A DNA stretch of 64,000 bases from contig NZ_JAMCCQ010000003.1 in the NCBI RefSeq assembly GCF_023370775.1, positions 310,001 to 374,000 of the forward strand, given 5' to 3'. Made by a program: the position numbers and the translations under genes. Under the pieces are notes generated by a model, which saw nothing but the letters and a program-made list of their open reading frames with translations, did no database searches and was not told the origin of the DNA. The stretch comes from Marivita sp. GX14005. Its GTDB lineage: Bacteria > Pseudomonadota > Alphaproteobacteria > Rhodobacterales > Rhodobacteraceae. Below are positions 24,665-35,200 of this stretch, piece after piece. Numbering within the stretch: position 1 is the stretch's first letter; each line of letters starts with the position of its first letter.

Positions 24665-27600
24665 TTAAGCCACTTCCTTAACGATAGCCATCAATTCGGC
24701 GTAACTAGTCACAACATCATATTTAACGCGGTCTTCATTGATCCGGCGACCGATTTCGTCAAAAAACTTCCTCGCGCATTTGATCTTGGTCTGTTCCAAT
24801 TCGCGCATTTTCATTGAGGGTAGGTCAGACTTCGTCTCAGCAACAAAGTAAAGGTGCTTGATACCGCCCTCTTTGAACGCGATCGCCCAATCTGGGTTAT
24901 AGTCACCAACAGGCGTTGGGATCAGGAAACCACGTGGTAGTTTGGAGTAAACGACGACCTCTTCGCTGGTATCAAGATCCATGACGAAGTCCCGCTCAAC
25001 CTTTGAATCGACGATCGCGTGATCGTAAACGTGGTTCTTCAGCTTGTCGGTTGCCTTCTTGAAATCATTGCCGGTTTCGCCCGCAGTAAACAGCTCTGAA
25101 TCATAGCGCTCTTCAACCGCATCGTAAGTGAGCTTTTCAATGATGGCTGTCGCTTTTTGTTCTTGGATCAAGTGCGACGCATCGGCGATGAACTGTTCGG
25201 GGTTCTTGGCAAACTCGGCAAATTTTACTGGCTGAAGCCGGGCCAGAATTTCGCCCACGGTCTTGCGGGTCAGATCGGTATTCTGGGCGATGGATCCGAT
25301 TACGTCGTATGACACGCGAGAATGCGCGCTCTTGCCACTCTCAGATTGAATTTTCCCCTGCACGAAGGCACTGCCAGCACGTAGGCTCTCATCGGTTACG
25401 TCATCTGACAAAGCACCCTCGGTCACAAGATATTGCAGTGGTGCCACCTGCAAATCTTTTTCTAACCGGTCAATGCAGCTTTTGATCAGTGCGGGGCTAT
25501 CGAACTCGACCTGATAGACGGCTTTTCGGTTAATCCTACGCCATAGTTCTTGAAATTCCTTGCGATGGAAATTCTCATTTAACCGGTTTCTCTTAGGTTT
25601 GCGCCCATCGCTGAACATGTCGTCTACGGCCTTGCCGTTGAAAACGGTGTCAATCAGCGCGAAGACCGCATCGCCATGAACTTCCAGCTCCTCGGGAAGC
25701 GCTGCCAAATCCTCCAACTTGCGGGCCTCATGATAGCTGGCGGTGATATGGCCATCTTCATCCACATAATCGCTCTTGATCAGGAAGCGCTCCAGCTTCT
25801 TGGCCAGTGATTTGTCTAAGACCAGTTCCAGATCGCCGGTTTTCAACGTTTTGCCCTCGAAATACTCGGCATCCGCCTGCTTCGACCGAGCCGAAAGGTT
25901 CTCGACGATCTCCTTCTGCAGCGCCGTCACGAATCCCTTGTAGCTTTCCGATGCGACCACGGTCAGCACGTTGATGTCATGCACGGTAACCGGATGATCC
26001 ATCCGCTCACCATTGCGATTGACCGCGATCCGCAAACCTCGTCCAACCTCCTGACGCCGTGAGATCGTGTTCTGGCTTTCATTGTGCTTTAGCATGCACA
26101 TCACGAAGACATTGGGGTTGTCCCACCCTTCACGCAGGGCCGAGTGGGAAAAGATGAACCGAGTAGGTTCATCAAACGACAGCAACCGCTCCTTGTCTTT
26201 CAGGATCAGATCATAATCACTCGGTTCGGTCGACTGGCCCGCCAACTCGCCACGAACGACGGCCTTGGGGTCCGTCATCCGACCCTTCTTGTCGATCGAG
26301 AAATACCCGCGATGGGTCTTGGCTACCTCGATACCGGCGAGATAGTCGCGATATTCCACATTCTCCAAGGGCAACTCAGCCAGCAGTTCGTCAACCGCCA
26401 GAGCATATTCTTCTTCGAATACCCGGGCATATTCGCCTTGCTCGTCAGCCTGATCGTAATCGCGATACTTTACCACCTCATCGATGAAAAACAGCGATAG
26501 CACCTTGATCCCGCGCGCAAACAGCACCTGTTCGCGCTCCAGATGAGCCGAGATAGTCTCGCGAATCTGTATCCGCCGGATGTCGCGTTCCGTAACATCG
26601 CCAGACGCTTCACCAGCGTGCAGCACATCACCATTGGTAAAATGCACCGTGTCATCGCGGGCGTCGATATTGCTCACAACGAAATCCTTGTAGACTTCCA
26701 GCCCCTTGGACAGATCGAACAGGTTGCGTCCCTGTTCCAGCTTTCGGGCGACACGTTTGATCCCGCTCTGCATCTTGACCTCGATATCCACCCAGGCGAC
26801 CGGCGCGGCGCTTGAGGTCTCGATCCGGTGCAGGAACAGATACGGGTTCGTCCCGCTCAGGCCTTTGGTTTCCACACCGCGCACCTTGATCTTTTTGACC
26901 AGCTTCCGATTGAAGGCGTCCACGGCGTCCAGACGATGCACCTTGTTGTGGACTGTCCTATGTGTCGCCGAATAGCGCAGGATGAAGAGTGGGTTGAACA
27001 GCGGTAAGCTTTTTTGTGTCGCCGGCCCTTCCATCTTCTGCGGCTCGTCCAGGATCAGAATGGGGCGGTTCTTGGCGATCACGTCAATGGGCTTGCGCGA
27101 CTGGAAATCGTCCAGCTCGTCATAGATCCGCCGGTTATCTGCACCTGACGCGTTGAACGCCTGAACGTTGATCACCATCACATTGATCCCTGCGTCTGAA
27201 GAAAAGCTCTCCAGCTCGTGCAGCCGCTTGGAATTATAGACGAACGCCCGGACCTTTTTGCCGTATTCCTGCTGGAAATGCTCAGCCGTAATCTGGATCG
27301 ACTTGGCCACCCCTTCGCGGATCGCAACGCTAGGCACCATGATGATGAACTTGGACCAGCCATAGCGCTTGTGCATCTCGAACATGGTCTTGATGTAGAC
27401 ATAGGTCTTGCCCGTGCCCGTCTCCATCTCGACATCGAGGTTGATCTGCGCGCCGGGCTTGTAGCTGGCGGGCTTCTTTCTGCCCTTGTCATCGGTGTAA
27501 TGCGTCAGGCTCTCTGACAGGGGCAACAAGGCGGCGCGCTGCACCTTGTGAATGTTCCCCAGAATGACATCCTCGGGCAGCTTAACAGGGGCGTTGCCGA

Positions 27601-27748
27601 AGCCGTCCAACTCCAACCTCGACTGCGCGCCTGCACCGGGATCGATGGTGTATTTCAGAACATCCTGCTGGGGCTGGCCTTCAAAGCAGTCGACCACGGC
27701 ATCGACAGCATCGGTCTGATAGGGTTGCGACTTGAACTTGATCTTCAT
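24665..27748 (-). CDS. type III restriction enzyme Res-like DEAD/DEAH helicase-nuclease
   Basis: 1027 residues, the usual Res size. The N-terminal SF2 helicase core has Walker A METGTGKTY (about 108-116) and a DEAH-like ILDEPQKMEG. The C-terminal portion ends with a PD-(D/E)XK-type nuclease signature (NPDWAIAF … VAETKSD, about 950-975). In type III systems Res translocates on DNA and cuts with Mod. Here it is the last gene of a five-gene minus-strand operon beginning at 35521. Its ATG overlaps the stop of a 22-codon mini-ORF (ATGA), so translation is coupled to the upstream gene. All key motifs look intact. Confidence 0.92.
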   Translation of the reverse strand: MKIKFKSQPYQTDAVDAVVDCFEGQPQQDVLKYTIDPGAGAQSRLELDGFGNAPVKLPEDVILGNIHKVQRAALLPLSESLTHYTDDKGRKKPASYKPGAQINLDVEMETGTGKTYVYIKTMFEMHKRYGWSKFIIMVPSVAIREGVAKSIQITAEHFQQEYGKKVRAFVYNSKRLHELESFSSDAGINVMVINVQAFNASGADNRRIYDELDDFQSRKPIDVIAKNRPILILDEPQKMEGPATQKSLPLFNPLFILRYSATHRTVHNKVHRLDAVDAFNRKLVKKIKVRGVETKGLSGTNPYLFLHRIETSSAAPVAWVDIEVKMQSGIKRVARKLEQGRNLFDLSKGLEVYKDFVVSNIDARDDTVHFTNGDVLHAGEASGDVTERDIRRIQIRETISAHLEREQVLFARGIKVLSLFFIDEVVKYRDYDQADEQGEYARVFEEEYALAVDELLAELPLENVEYRDYLAGIEVAKTHRGYFSIDKKGRMTDPKAVVRGELAGQSTEPSDYDLILKDKERLLSFDEPTRFIFSHSALREGWDNPNVFVMCMLKHNESQNTISRRQEVGRGLRIAVNRNGERMDHPVTVHDINVLTVVASESYKGFVTALQKEIVENLSARSKQADAEYFEGKTLKTGDLELVLDKSLAKKLERFLIKSDYVDEDGHITASYHEARKLEDLAALPEELEVHGDAVFALIDTVFNGKAVDDMFSDGRKPKRNRLNENFHRKEFQELWRRINRKAVYQVEFDSPALIKSCIDRLEKDLQVAPLQYLVTEGALSDDVTDESLRAGSAFVQGKIQSESGKSAHSRVSYDVIGSIAQNTDLTRKTVGEILARLQPVKFAEFAKNPEQFIADASHLIQEQKATAIIEKLTYDAVEERYDSELFTAGETGNDFKKATDKLKNHVYDHAIVDSKVERDFVMDLDTSEEVVVYSKLPRGFLIPTPVGDYNPDWAIAFKEGGIKHLYFVAETKSDLPSMKMRELEQTKIKCARKFFDEIGRRINEDRVKYDVVTSYAELMAIVKEVA

Positions 27749-27813
27749 AACGGTCGCTTTCTTAAATCCAGCACTTCTTTCTTAGATGCTTTCTTAGGAT
27801 GTTCGCGTTTCAT
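27745..27813 (-). CDS. 22-codon basic mini-ORF coupling the AlbA_2 and Res genes
   Basis: An ATG overlapping the AlbA_2-protein stop by 4 bp (ATGA) opens a 22-codon frame whose TGA overlaps the Res ATG by 3 bp, again as ATGA. It fills the entire 61-bp gap exactly. The peptide is strongly basic (six Lys and three Arg; begins MKREHPKKASKKE). It may only relay ribosomes from one gene to the next, or it could be a remnant or a real micropeptide. Too short for database-style recognition. Confidence 0.45.
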   Translation of the reverse strand: MKREHPKKASKKEVLDLRKRPL

Positions 27814-29465
27814 TCGCTTGCCTTCCACTCCGGGGCGGCTCGTGATCCTGCATTGAAGATCACTCCATCCACACGTAACTTAGTGAGAATATTGCCTATT
27901 TTGCTCTTTTTCTGCGCATCGCTCAGGGCGTCACTGAGCTTATCCCAAAGAAGATCGTCGATTTCCTTTCTTGAAGCACTGCCGAACTTGCTTAGAAACT
28001 TGAGCACAAGATCGGCATAATGCTGATCGTCGAAGGCGCTGGTCTTGATATACTCGGCCTGCCGGGAAGACGCGGCAGCTACGGCAGCAGACACACGAAG
28101 GTTCGGCCTGCGCCCCTCAACCAGCCCCTTGCGCTTCAGCGCCTGGATCGCCGCATCCGGCACCTCTAGCCCTTTCTGCACCCGGTCCAGCGCCAGCACA
28201 TCCGTGAGCTGCAAGCCGCCGTTTTCCATCAGCACGCGCGTATAGGCCGGATCAACCACCCCACCATAGACTGTCATCACCACCGCATCGCCCGCCACCT
28301 CGTAATCCGGCATTGGCAGATAGCGCCGACGCTGCGTTTCATACATCCGCTGGATGCCATAGCCCATCTGGTCGATCATGTTCAGCTCGACCATGGCCTG
28401 CACCAGATAGGGGTTGCGATAGCCCCTTGGTGTCTTGTCGCCGCGCACATAGTCCTCAGGGGCGCCTTCAAAGAAACGACCAGCGTTCTCGAACACCAAG
28501 CGATCCGGACGCTCGGTCACGATGATCCGCTGATTCTGGCGATAATCCTGATGGGCGATGCAATTGTGCAGTGCTTCGAGCACCACCTTCTGATCGTATT
28601 TCGACACCTCATGCGGCAGCAATTCGTCATCGGGCAAAAGGCGCAGCTGGATGTTGCGGATGCGTTGATAGAGTTGTGTCGTCGTCAGCAGGAACGGTGG
28701 GCCGAAATGTTCGTAGGCTGTTTCCGGTCCGACCAGCTTCCATGTCATCTGAGCGGGCTGCGGGGACAGCAGGTAAGCGCTTTCCGCTTTGCCCAGTAGC
28801 AACAGAGCGGCGCGGGTCACTTCACCGCGCTGGGTGACCTTGGCGCGATCCAGAAGGGTAGCCACCGGCCATCCACGCACCTCATCCGCGTCGATCCGGT
28901 TTTGGTGTTTCAGCGCAAAGCCACTTCGCGCACGGTCCAAAGCCTGCGGGTCCAGATCATCAAGCGTGGCGCCGTCCACCACCTGCGCGCTCCAGTCGGT
29001 GTTCAGCGTCTGCGCGCGAATTTCATCCAGCTTGGCCAATCCCAAGGGAGACAGGCTTTCACCGGCCCGGGAGAAATAATGGCCCTGCCAGGCAATCGGA
29101 ATGCCACGGGGGGCGGGTGGGATTTCCATCATCACCACGCGGTGACCATTCACCTCCACCTCATGGATATGTCGAAAGGTCGTGGTGGGGTCCGAGCCTT
29201 CCGCAATCTGCTGCTTCAGGCTTTGCAGGTGTTCCGGAGCGATGCGGTAGTCTGTCCCCACAACGGCCCTGCTCTTGTTGTTCACACCGAACACAAGCCA
29301 GCCCGCATCCACGTCCTTCAGGTTCGCCTCGTTCGACAGAGCGGAGAAGTATTTCCCGATATCGCCCGTGGAGTAGGAATTGGACGCCTCCTTGAACTCG
29401 ACCACCTCGTTTTCCCAGGTGTTGATCAGGTCTGTCAGTTTGAGGCGCAGCGCGGCGGGGGTCAT
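27810..29465 (-). CDS. AlbA_2 (Schlafen-like) domain ATP-binding protein, RecG-C-like
   Basis: 551 residues. The N-terminal AlbA_2/Schlafen-type region (about 10-130, ENEVVEFKEASNSY…NKSRAVVGTDY) is followed by a central ATPase-like C-terminal domain of the COG2865 group (LEALHNCIAHQDY…VFENAGRF, about 290-400). The last 110 residues resemble a winged-helix segment (LVLKFLSKFGSASRKEIDDLL). Proteins of this type are annotated as transcriptional regulators or helicase-related and are frequent inside restriction and defence operons. Here it lies between Mod and Res, overlapping Mod by 1 bp. Its role in the system (regulator, nuclease or tRNase effector) is not established by the sequence. Confidence 0.85.
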   Translation of the reverse strand: MTPAALRLKLTDLINTWENEVVEFKEASNSYSTGDIGKYFSALSNEANLKDVDAGWLVFGVNNKSRAVVGTDYRIAPEHLQSLKQQIAEGSDPTTTFRHIHEVEVNGHRVVMMEIPPAPRGIPIAWQGHYFSRAGESLSPLGLAKLDEIRAQTLNTDWSAQVVDGATLDDLDPQALDRARSGFALKHQNRIDADEVRGWPVATLLDRAKVTQRGEVTRAALLLLGKAESAYLLSPQPAQMTWKLVGPETAYEHFGPPFLLTTTQLYQRIRNIQLRLLPDDELLPHEVSKYDQKVVLEALHNCIAHQDYRQNQRIIVTERPDRLVFENAGRFFEGAPEDYVRGDKTPRGYRNPYLVQAMVELNMIDQMGYGIQRMYETQRRRYLPMPDYEVAGDAVVMTVYGGVVDPAYTRVLMENGGLQLTDVLALDRVQKGLEVPDAAIQALKRKGLVEGRRPNLRVSAAVAAASSRQAEYIKTSAFDDQHYADLVLKFLSKFGSASRKEIDDLLWDKLSDALSDAQKKSKIGNILTKLRVDGVIFNAGSRAAPEWKASE

Positions 29466-31582
29466 CAGATCGCTTTGACCTCGGTATCCGGCGACAGAGC
29501 CTTGAAGATCTGTTTCACGTTGATCTTGGTCGCGTCATTTTTGAAGCCCGTGTCCTTGAACACCACGCGCAGGGGGTGGCGGGCGGCGAGCGTCTTGACC
29601 AGGGCCTCGTCCACTCCGTTGTCGAAACAGGCGATCAAGGCGGCGCCAGCGACGGTGAAAACGGTCTTGCCCTCAACCGTCTCACGCGTGATGGGCAGGG
29701 TCAGGTCAACGCCCCAGTCGAGCAGCACCTGGAACAGCAGGTCTTCGGGTGAGCGGTCGGGTTTGATGTTGTCCACGTTGGTAAGCAGGTCGGCCTGATT
29801 GGTGGCGTCAGGGGTGTAATAGACATCGGCCATGTTCGAGCTGTCGATTTTCAGCACGCGAAAGCCCACATCCCCGTTCCAGTCGTCCGAAACGCTGGAA
29901 GTCAACACAGCTGCGCCAGCGCGGCGGATGCGTTCCTTCGATACCTCGGACAGCACCAGTGGCCTATCAAGCTTCTTCATCAGCTTAATCGCAGCCTGAA
30001 CGGTCTTCTTTGCAGTTCCTGTCGTATTACGTTCTGCCTCTTCGAGGCTCTCTGGTAGCTGCACCATGATAAATCGGTGATTGCTTCCATAGGTAGAGTT
30101 AGCTCTAAGAACAGCCTCGGCGGTGCTGGCTGAACCCGCAAAGAAATCCATGATGATCCCAGAACGATCATTCGGGGTTACGTATTCTATCAATCTTGCA
30201 AGCTCGTCATGGTCTTTCGGGTTCGTAAAGACTTTGCCCTCCATTAGCTTTCGCAAGTATTTAACAGACACTTGGGATTGCTTGTAGAAATAGGCCCCGC
30301 GAACCTGAGTTGCAAATTCAGCGTCTTCGGTTACTTCTTCCTCTTCCGTTTCCGAATCTTGATCGTCAAGCGGACCCTCTGCTTCGCCGGGTGCAGGGCG
30401 AATGTGGGCTTTGCGAAAGGGTGGCTCTGAGTGGTCTTCACGAAACTCGACTAAACCAAGTTTAATTTGCCTTTGCATCTCGTCTGGCGAAGCGTAGATC
30501 CAGCCGCGTTCTGGAACGGCACAAGGCTTCTTAGTTAATGGATGGATTACATCATACCGAGGGCCATCACCGCCTGGCCATGAGATATCACGATCACGCC
30601 ACGGCCCATACTTATCCACTCGTTTGTATCGCGCCCATTTCTTCGCAGGGTGACCTTTGGGCAGGTCAGAATACCACTGCGTTAAATTCGTCTCGATGGC
30701 CTTGAAGTCGTCACCGTGTATAGCTCGAAGTCTCGTGAATTCATCCCAAATATCGCGGGCACCGGGTTTCTCTTCTCGCCAAGCCTCGTTTCGCTCTCTC
30801 AGCTTGGTGACGTTCTTTCCGAACACCAGCATATATTCGTGGCCAACCGAGAAGAACTTGGCATCGTTCTTCCGACCTTTTTCCCAAGTAAGCTGAGCGA
30901 CAAAATTTCGCTCCCCAAAGACTTCGTCCAACAGTTTACGCAGGGACGCTTGTTCATAGTCGTCGATACTGACAAGGATTATACCCTCATCCATCAAAAG
31001 ACGTTTTGCCACGGACAAGCGGGAATACATCATCGACATCCAGTCAGAATGAAACCGCCCTCTGGTTTCGGGGTTTGATACAAGTTGCCCACCTTGGGCG
31101 TCGCGTTCGCCCGCCTTTTCTTCTTGCTCTTTTTGGCTACTCGCGAAGTTATCCTTATAGATGAAGTCCTTCCCCGTATTATAGGGCGGATCGATATAGA
31201 TCATCTTGACCTTGCCCAAATATGTCTCTTGCAACAGCTTGAGCGCCTCAAGATTGTCGCCCTCAATGAAAAGGTTGCGGGTGGTGTCGAAATTTACGGA
31301 TTCCGCCCGCGAGGGCCGCAGGGTTTTCGCAATCGGCGCATTGGCCGTAATCAACGCCTGCCGCTTGCCCGGCCAGTCCAGATGATACCGCTCTTGCGGC
31401 CCTTCCACGATGCTGTCCGACAATTCCTGCCGCAGCAGGTCAAAATCCACCGCGCGGCGCAGCGTGCCGTCTGGCCCGATGCTTTCCGTCACGCAACCCG
31501 GAAACAGCGCCGCGATCTTGTCCACATTCTGCGCGGTCAGGTCGGGGCTGTGCAGTTTCAGCTTTTCGATCTCGTCACTCAT
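29465..31582 (-). CDS. type III/beta-class adenine-specific DNA methyltransferase (Mod-like)
   Basis: 705 residues. Motif IV DPPY (YIDPPYNTGKDF, 131-134) precedes motif I DFFAGSASTAEA (about 470), the order of beta-class N6-adenine methyltransferases such as type III Mod. A long insertion with an acidic stretch (about 400-410, ETEEEEVTEDAE) and the region around it probably form the target-recognition part. It would mark host DNA so the Res nuclease/helicase partners spare it. It overlaps DUF4391 upstream by 8 bp and the AlbA_2 gene downstream by 1 bp. Confidence 0.93.
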   Translation of the reverse strand: MSDEIEKLKLHSPDLTAQNVDKIAALFPGCVTESIGPDGTLRRAVDFDLLRQELSDSIVEGPQERYHLDWPGKRQALITANAPIAKTLRPSRAESVNFDTTRNLFIEGDNLEALKLLQETYLGKVKMIYIDPPYNTGKDFIYKDNFASSQKEQEEKAGERDAQGGQLVSNPETRGRFHSDWMSMMYSRLSVAKRLLMDEGIILVSIDDYEQASLRKLLDEVFGERNFVAQLTWEKGRKNDAKFFSVGHEYMLVFGKNVTKLRERNEAWREEKPGARDIWDEFTRLRAIHGDDFKAIETNLTQWYSDLPKGHPAKKWARYKRVDKYGPWRDRDISWPGGDGPRYDVIHPLTKKPCAVPERGWIYASPDEMQRQIKLGLVEFREDHSEPPFRKAHIRPAPGEAEGPLDDQDSETEEEEVTEDAEFATQVRGAYFYKQSQVSVKYLRKLMEGKVFTNPKDHDELARLIEYVTPNDRSGIIMDFFAGSASTAEAVLRANSTYGSNHRFIMVQLPESLEEAERNTTGTAKKTVQAAIKLMKKLDRPLVLSEVSKERIRRAGAAVLTSSVSDDWNGDVGFRVLKIDSSNMADVYYTPDATNQADLLTNVDNIKPDRSPEDLLFQVLLDWGVDLTLPITRETVEGKTVFTVAGAALIACFDNGVDEALVKTLAARHPLRVVFKDTGFKNDATKINVKQIFKALSPDTEVKAI

Positions 31583-32264
31583 GGTTTCCCCCGCCCGTTT
31601 TTCCCGGGTCTTTCATATGATCAAAGGCCGCCTGTGCCTCAGCCAGTTGGCCGTGCAGCGTCACCTTGATACTGAACTGGCTTTCGCGTTTCAGCTTCGA
31701 TTGAAGCTGCGCAATCTCACGTTCTTTTGCCCTGATTGCCGCCAGCCGTTCAAGTCGGGTTTCGACATCTTCGCCTGGGACAGGTGTGATTGGCATGAGC
31801 GCAGACAGCATCCTGTAGTAGAGCGCGCCCAGGTTGACCGCCACCGGCAAGGGCTTGCGCGGACTGTCCTGCGCGACCCAGTCGCCGTGCAGGTGATCAC
31901 ATAGCACCCATTTGCCGCGCTCCGCCTCGGACGGGCGTTTGTAGGCGGCGGCGGTTTGAATGTGTTCGCCGACCAACAGCTCGAACACAATCGGGAAGGG
32001 AACAGCGCGGTCAATGGCGCGCAGAACATCATCATGCAGCGCATCGCCCTTGAGCGTGACGCGGAACACCTGAATTTCCGGCACGGCAGATGTGGCTGGC
32101 AGATTCAGCGTTTCGGGGGCGAGCTTGTGTTCCCAAGTGATCTGGTCCACCTCGCGCACGAAACGGTCACGCAACGCCGTGTTGACGGATGCCCCGTCGT
32201 AGATGCGGGATTTCGGGATCACGCGTTTCAGCGTGGTCTGGGGTGGGTATTGATACAGCGTCAT
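31575..32264 (-). CDS. DUF4391 domain protein
   Basis: 229 residues matching the DUF4391 pattern: an N-terminal VFRVTLKG beta segment, a central KPLPVAVNLGALYYRML stretch and a C-terminal coiled-coil (about 165-200, RLAAIRAKEREIAQLQSKLKRE) ending near SIKVTLHGQLAEAQ. Function is unknown, but DUF4391 genes are regularly found between an SNF2-type helicase and a Mod-type methyltransferase, exactly as here. It overlaps the helicase stop by 4 bp (ATGA). An adaptor or assembly subunit is the most economical guess. Confidence 0.8.
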   Translation of the reverse strand: MTLYQYPPQTTLKRVIPKSRIYDGASVNTALRDRFVREVDQITWEHKLAPETLNLPATSAVPEIQVFRVTLKGDALHDDVLRAIDRAVPFPIVFELLVGEHIQTAAAYKRPSEAERGKWVLCDHLHGDWVAQDSPRKPLPVAVNLGALYYRMLSALMPITPVPGEDVETRLERLAAIRAKEREIAQLQSKLKRESQFSIKVTLHGQLAEAQAAFDHMKDPGKTGGGNHE

Positions 32265-35200
32265 GGATCTCGCACCACGATGAAGGCGATGAGTTCGAAA
32301 TCCTCCAGCCCCGCGATGGTTTGCGTCAGGGCTGTTGTATGCCCACCTGAGAACAGGCTGTCGATGTCGCGTTCTTCCTTGACCTCGATCATCGAGCGGA
32401 TCGCGTCATTCAGCAGGCCTGAATAGGTGCCCATCTTGCGCCCATCCTGCGTTTCCGCGTTGAAGGCGGCGCAGAGGTCACGAATGGGCTGTGTGACGCC
32501 CTTGCAGCCCGACCGGATCAGATCGAGCAGACGTTTGACCTGCGTCTGATCCGCGATGATCTGCCCGTCCTGACCGATGTAGATCAGGTAATAGGGGTGC
32601 AGCCGGTTCTGCTGGTTGACGTTGATGCTGTCGTGGATGTTGCGCAGCGTGAAGATCACACCGGGATGTAGGCCACGTTTGGGGTCGGATGGGATAACTG
32701 TGTGAAGCCCATGCGGCATGCGCGGCAAGTCGTCATGGGTCTTGAGGTAATTGAGCAGATCCATGCGGAAGTCATTCAGCCCAAGGTCGGTGATGGAAAT
32801 GCCGGTCTTTACGTCTTCGAGCTCAATCACCTCGTTCTGGAGGCGCTGAAGCTGGTCCCTGCGGTAGGCTACATCAGAGCTTTTGGCGGTGAGCACGTTA
32901 TCCTCACCGGTGCCCGCCATGTCGACGATGTGCATGCGGTTTTCGACCCGCTCCTTGAGGTTGATGTATTCGTCGAGGCTGATGTCAGGCCAGTAGTTCG
33001 AAAGCTGGATCTTGGTATTGGGTGATCCGATCCGGTCGATCCGCCCGAACCGCTGGACGATACGAACCGGGTTCCAGTGGATGTCATAGTTGATCAAGTA
33101 GTCGCAATCCTGAAGGTTCTGCCCCTCAGAAATGCAATCGGTGCCGATCAGAATGTCCAGTTCAGCCGGATCATCGGGAATGATCTTGTCCTTTTCCTTG
33201 GCACGAGGGGCGAAGAGCGTCAGGACGGACTGGAAGTCATAGTATTTCTTGAGTGTTGTGCGGGGATTGCCCGATCCGGTGACAATGCCGCTGTGCGTGT
33301 TCTGCGCTTCTGCGAAATGCGGCGCGAGCCGATCGAACAGGTAGTTCGCGGTATCGGCATAGGCTGTGAAGACGACTACTTTGCGATTGCCGGGGTTCAG
33401 CTGGTTGCCCATCTTGCCCGCGATCTCGGCGATGAGGTGCTGTAGCTTCGCATCGTCGTCGGGAGTGACCTTTTCCATCTCTGCAATCAGGCCGTCGATG
33501 ATGATCTTGTCGACCGATAGCTCCTGCTTCCAGGCGGTGATATCCATGTCGGCGAGATCGATCTTGATCTTCTTGCCAACCGAGAAATCGGCGAAGTCTT
33601 CATCTTCGTCCGCAACAGCCTCCAGGTCGATATCCAGGTCCTCCACAGTCGCAGCACCGCCCGAGGCCTCGAATTGGGCGATGGCTTCCAGCGTCCGGCC
33701 GATATTTGCGGACAGCGCGCCAAGCGTCTTGCGGAATGCATGGACGGAGCTTTCCAACCGCTTGAGCAGGTTTGTTGTCATCAAGGCTTGCAGGCTCTTC
33801 TCGCGGTCAGCCTGTTTCAGCGTGCCTTTGCCGCCCTCCGTCTTGGTATCGTAGAGGTCTTCATATTTCTTCAAACAACTGGGCTGGATGTAGTTGACCG
33901 GTGCATAGACGGCCATCTTCAGCTCGCTCAGCTTGGCGAAGATCTCGTTGAACCCGATGACATCCTCGCGGTGCGTAATCGGCAGATGATGTGACAACGG
34001 TTTCAATCGCGTTGGAAACTTCCCGATGTCCGCTGTGTCGTAGAATGTTTCGATATGCTTGCGGGATCGCGCGATGGTCACCGCATCGAGCAGCTCGAAG
34101 AAATCAAAATCCAGTGCCTTCAGGATTGAGGCCGGCGTCCTTTGATCCGCGGGCAAGTTGGACCAGACGTTGAACGCAGTTTGCGCGCGGCGGAATATTT
34201 CTTCCACGCTTGCCCGGGTCTTGAGGTTCTTGCTCAGCGCGTCCGAATGCCCTTCATATGCGAGGGCCAGCTGATTCTTGAGGTCTGTGAACCGGTTGTT
34301 TACTGGGGTCGCCGATAACATCAGAACCTTGGTCTTGACTCCCGCCTTGATCACTTGGTTCATCAAACGCTGGTAACGAGTCTCGCGGTCCTTGTAGACA
34401 TCGTTGTTCCGGAAGTTGTGGGATTCGTCGATTACAACCAGGTCGTAGTTACCCCAGTTCACGCGATCGAGCCGCATCCCGAATGACTCGCCAGACTTTC
34501 GTGAAAGGTCCGTATGGCACAACACGTCGTATCGAAACCGGTCCTTGGCGAATATGTTGGTGGTCAGGTTTGCGTTATAGTTGCGCCAATTGTCAGCTAA
34601 CTTTTTTGGACACAGGACCAGAACGTCCTTATTGCGCAGCTCGTAATACTTCACGACCGCCAGAGCCGTGAAGGTTTTGCCCAACCCTACACTGTCTGCA
34701 AGGATGCAGCCATTATATGTTTCCAGCTTGTTGATGACGCCGACTGCCGCGTCACGCTGAAAATTGAACAGCTTCTTCCACACAAGGCTTTCAAGATAAC
34801 CGGTTCGATCCTTGGGCAAAACGTCCTCATCGATTTCGCTCAGGAAATCGCTGAAGAGGTTGAACAGGATCATGAAGTAAACCCGCTCGGCTGGGTTCTC
34901 CTGATAAACGGACTCGATGTGCTCAAGCACCTCCGCCGTGACATCGCGCAGCTTTTCGTCGTCATGCCAGATCTGATCAAAGAGATTCAGGTAGGTCTGC
35001 GCGAACTGCGGCTCCTCCATGACCTGTGTGTAGCTCGAGACGGCGTCACCGCGCTGATACCCCAGGTCAACGGCAGTGAAGCCGGAGAGAGGCATGTAAG
35101 CGACTTCTGCGTCTGGCTTTTGAATATGCGCGAATTGCTGCATCGGCGCCGTCGTTGAGTTGGACTTGAAGCGAACCTTTTTTCTGATCCAGTCAGCGCA

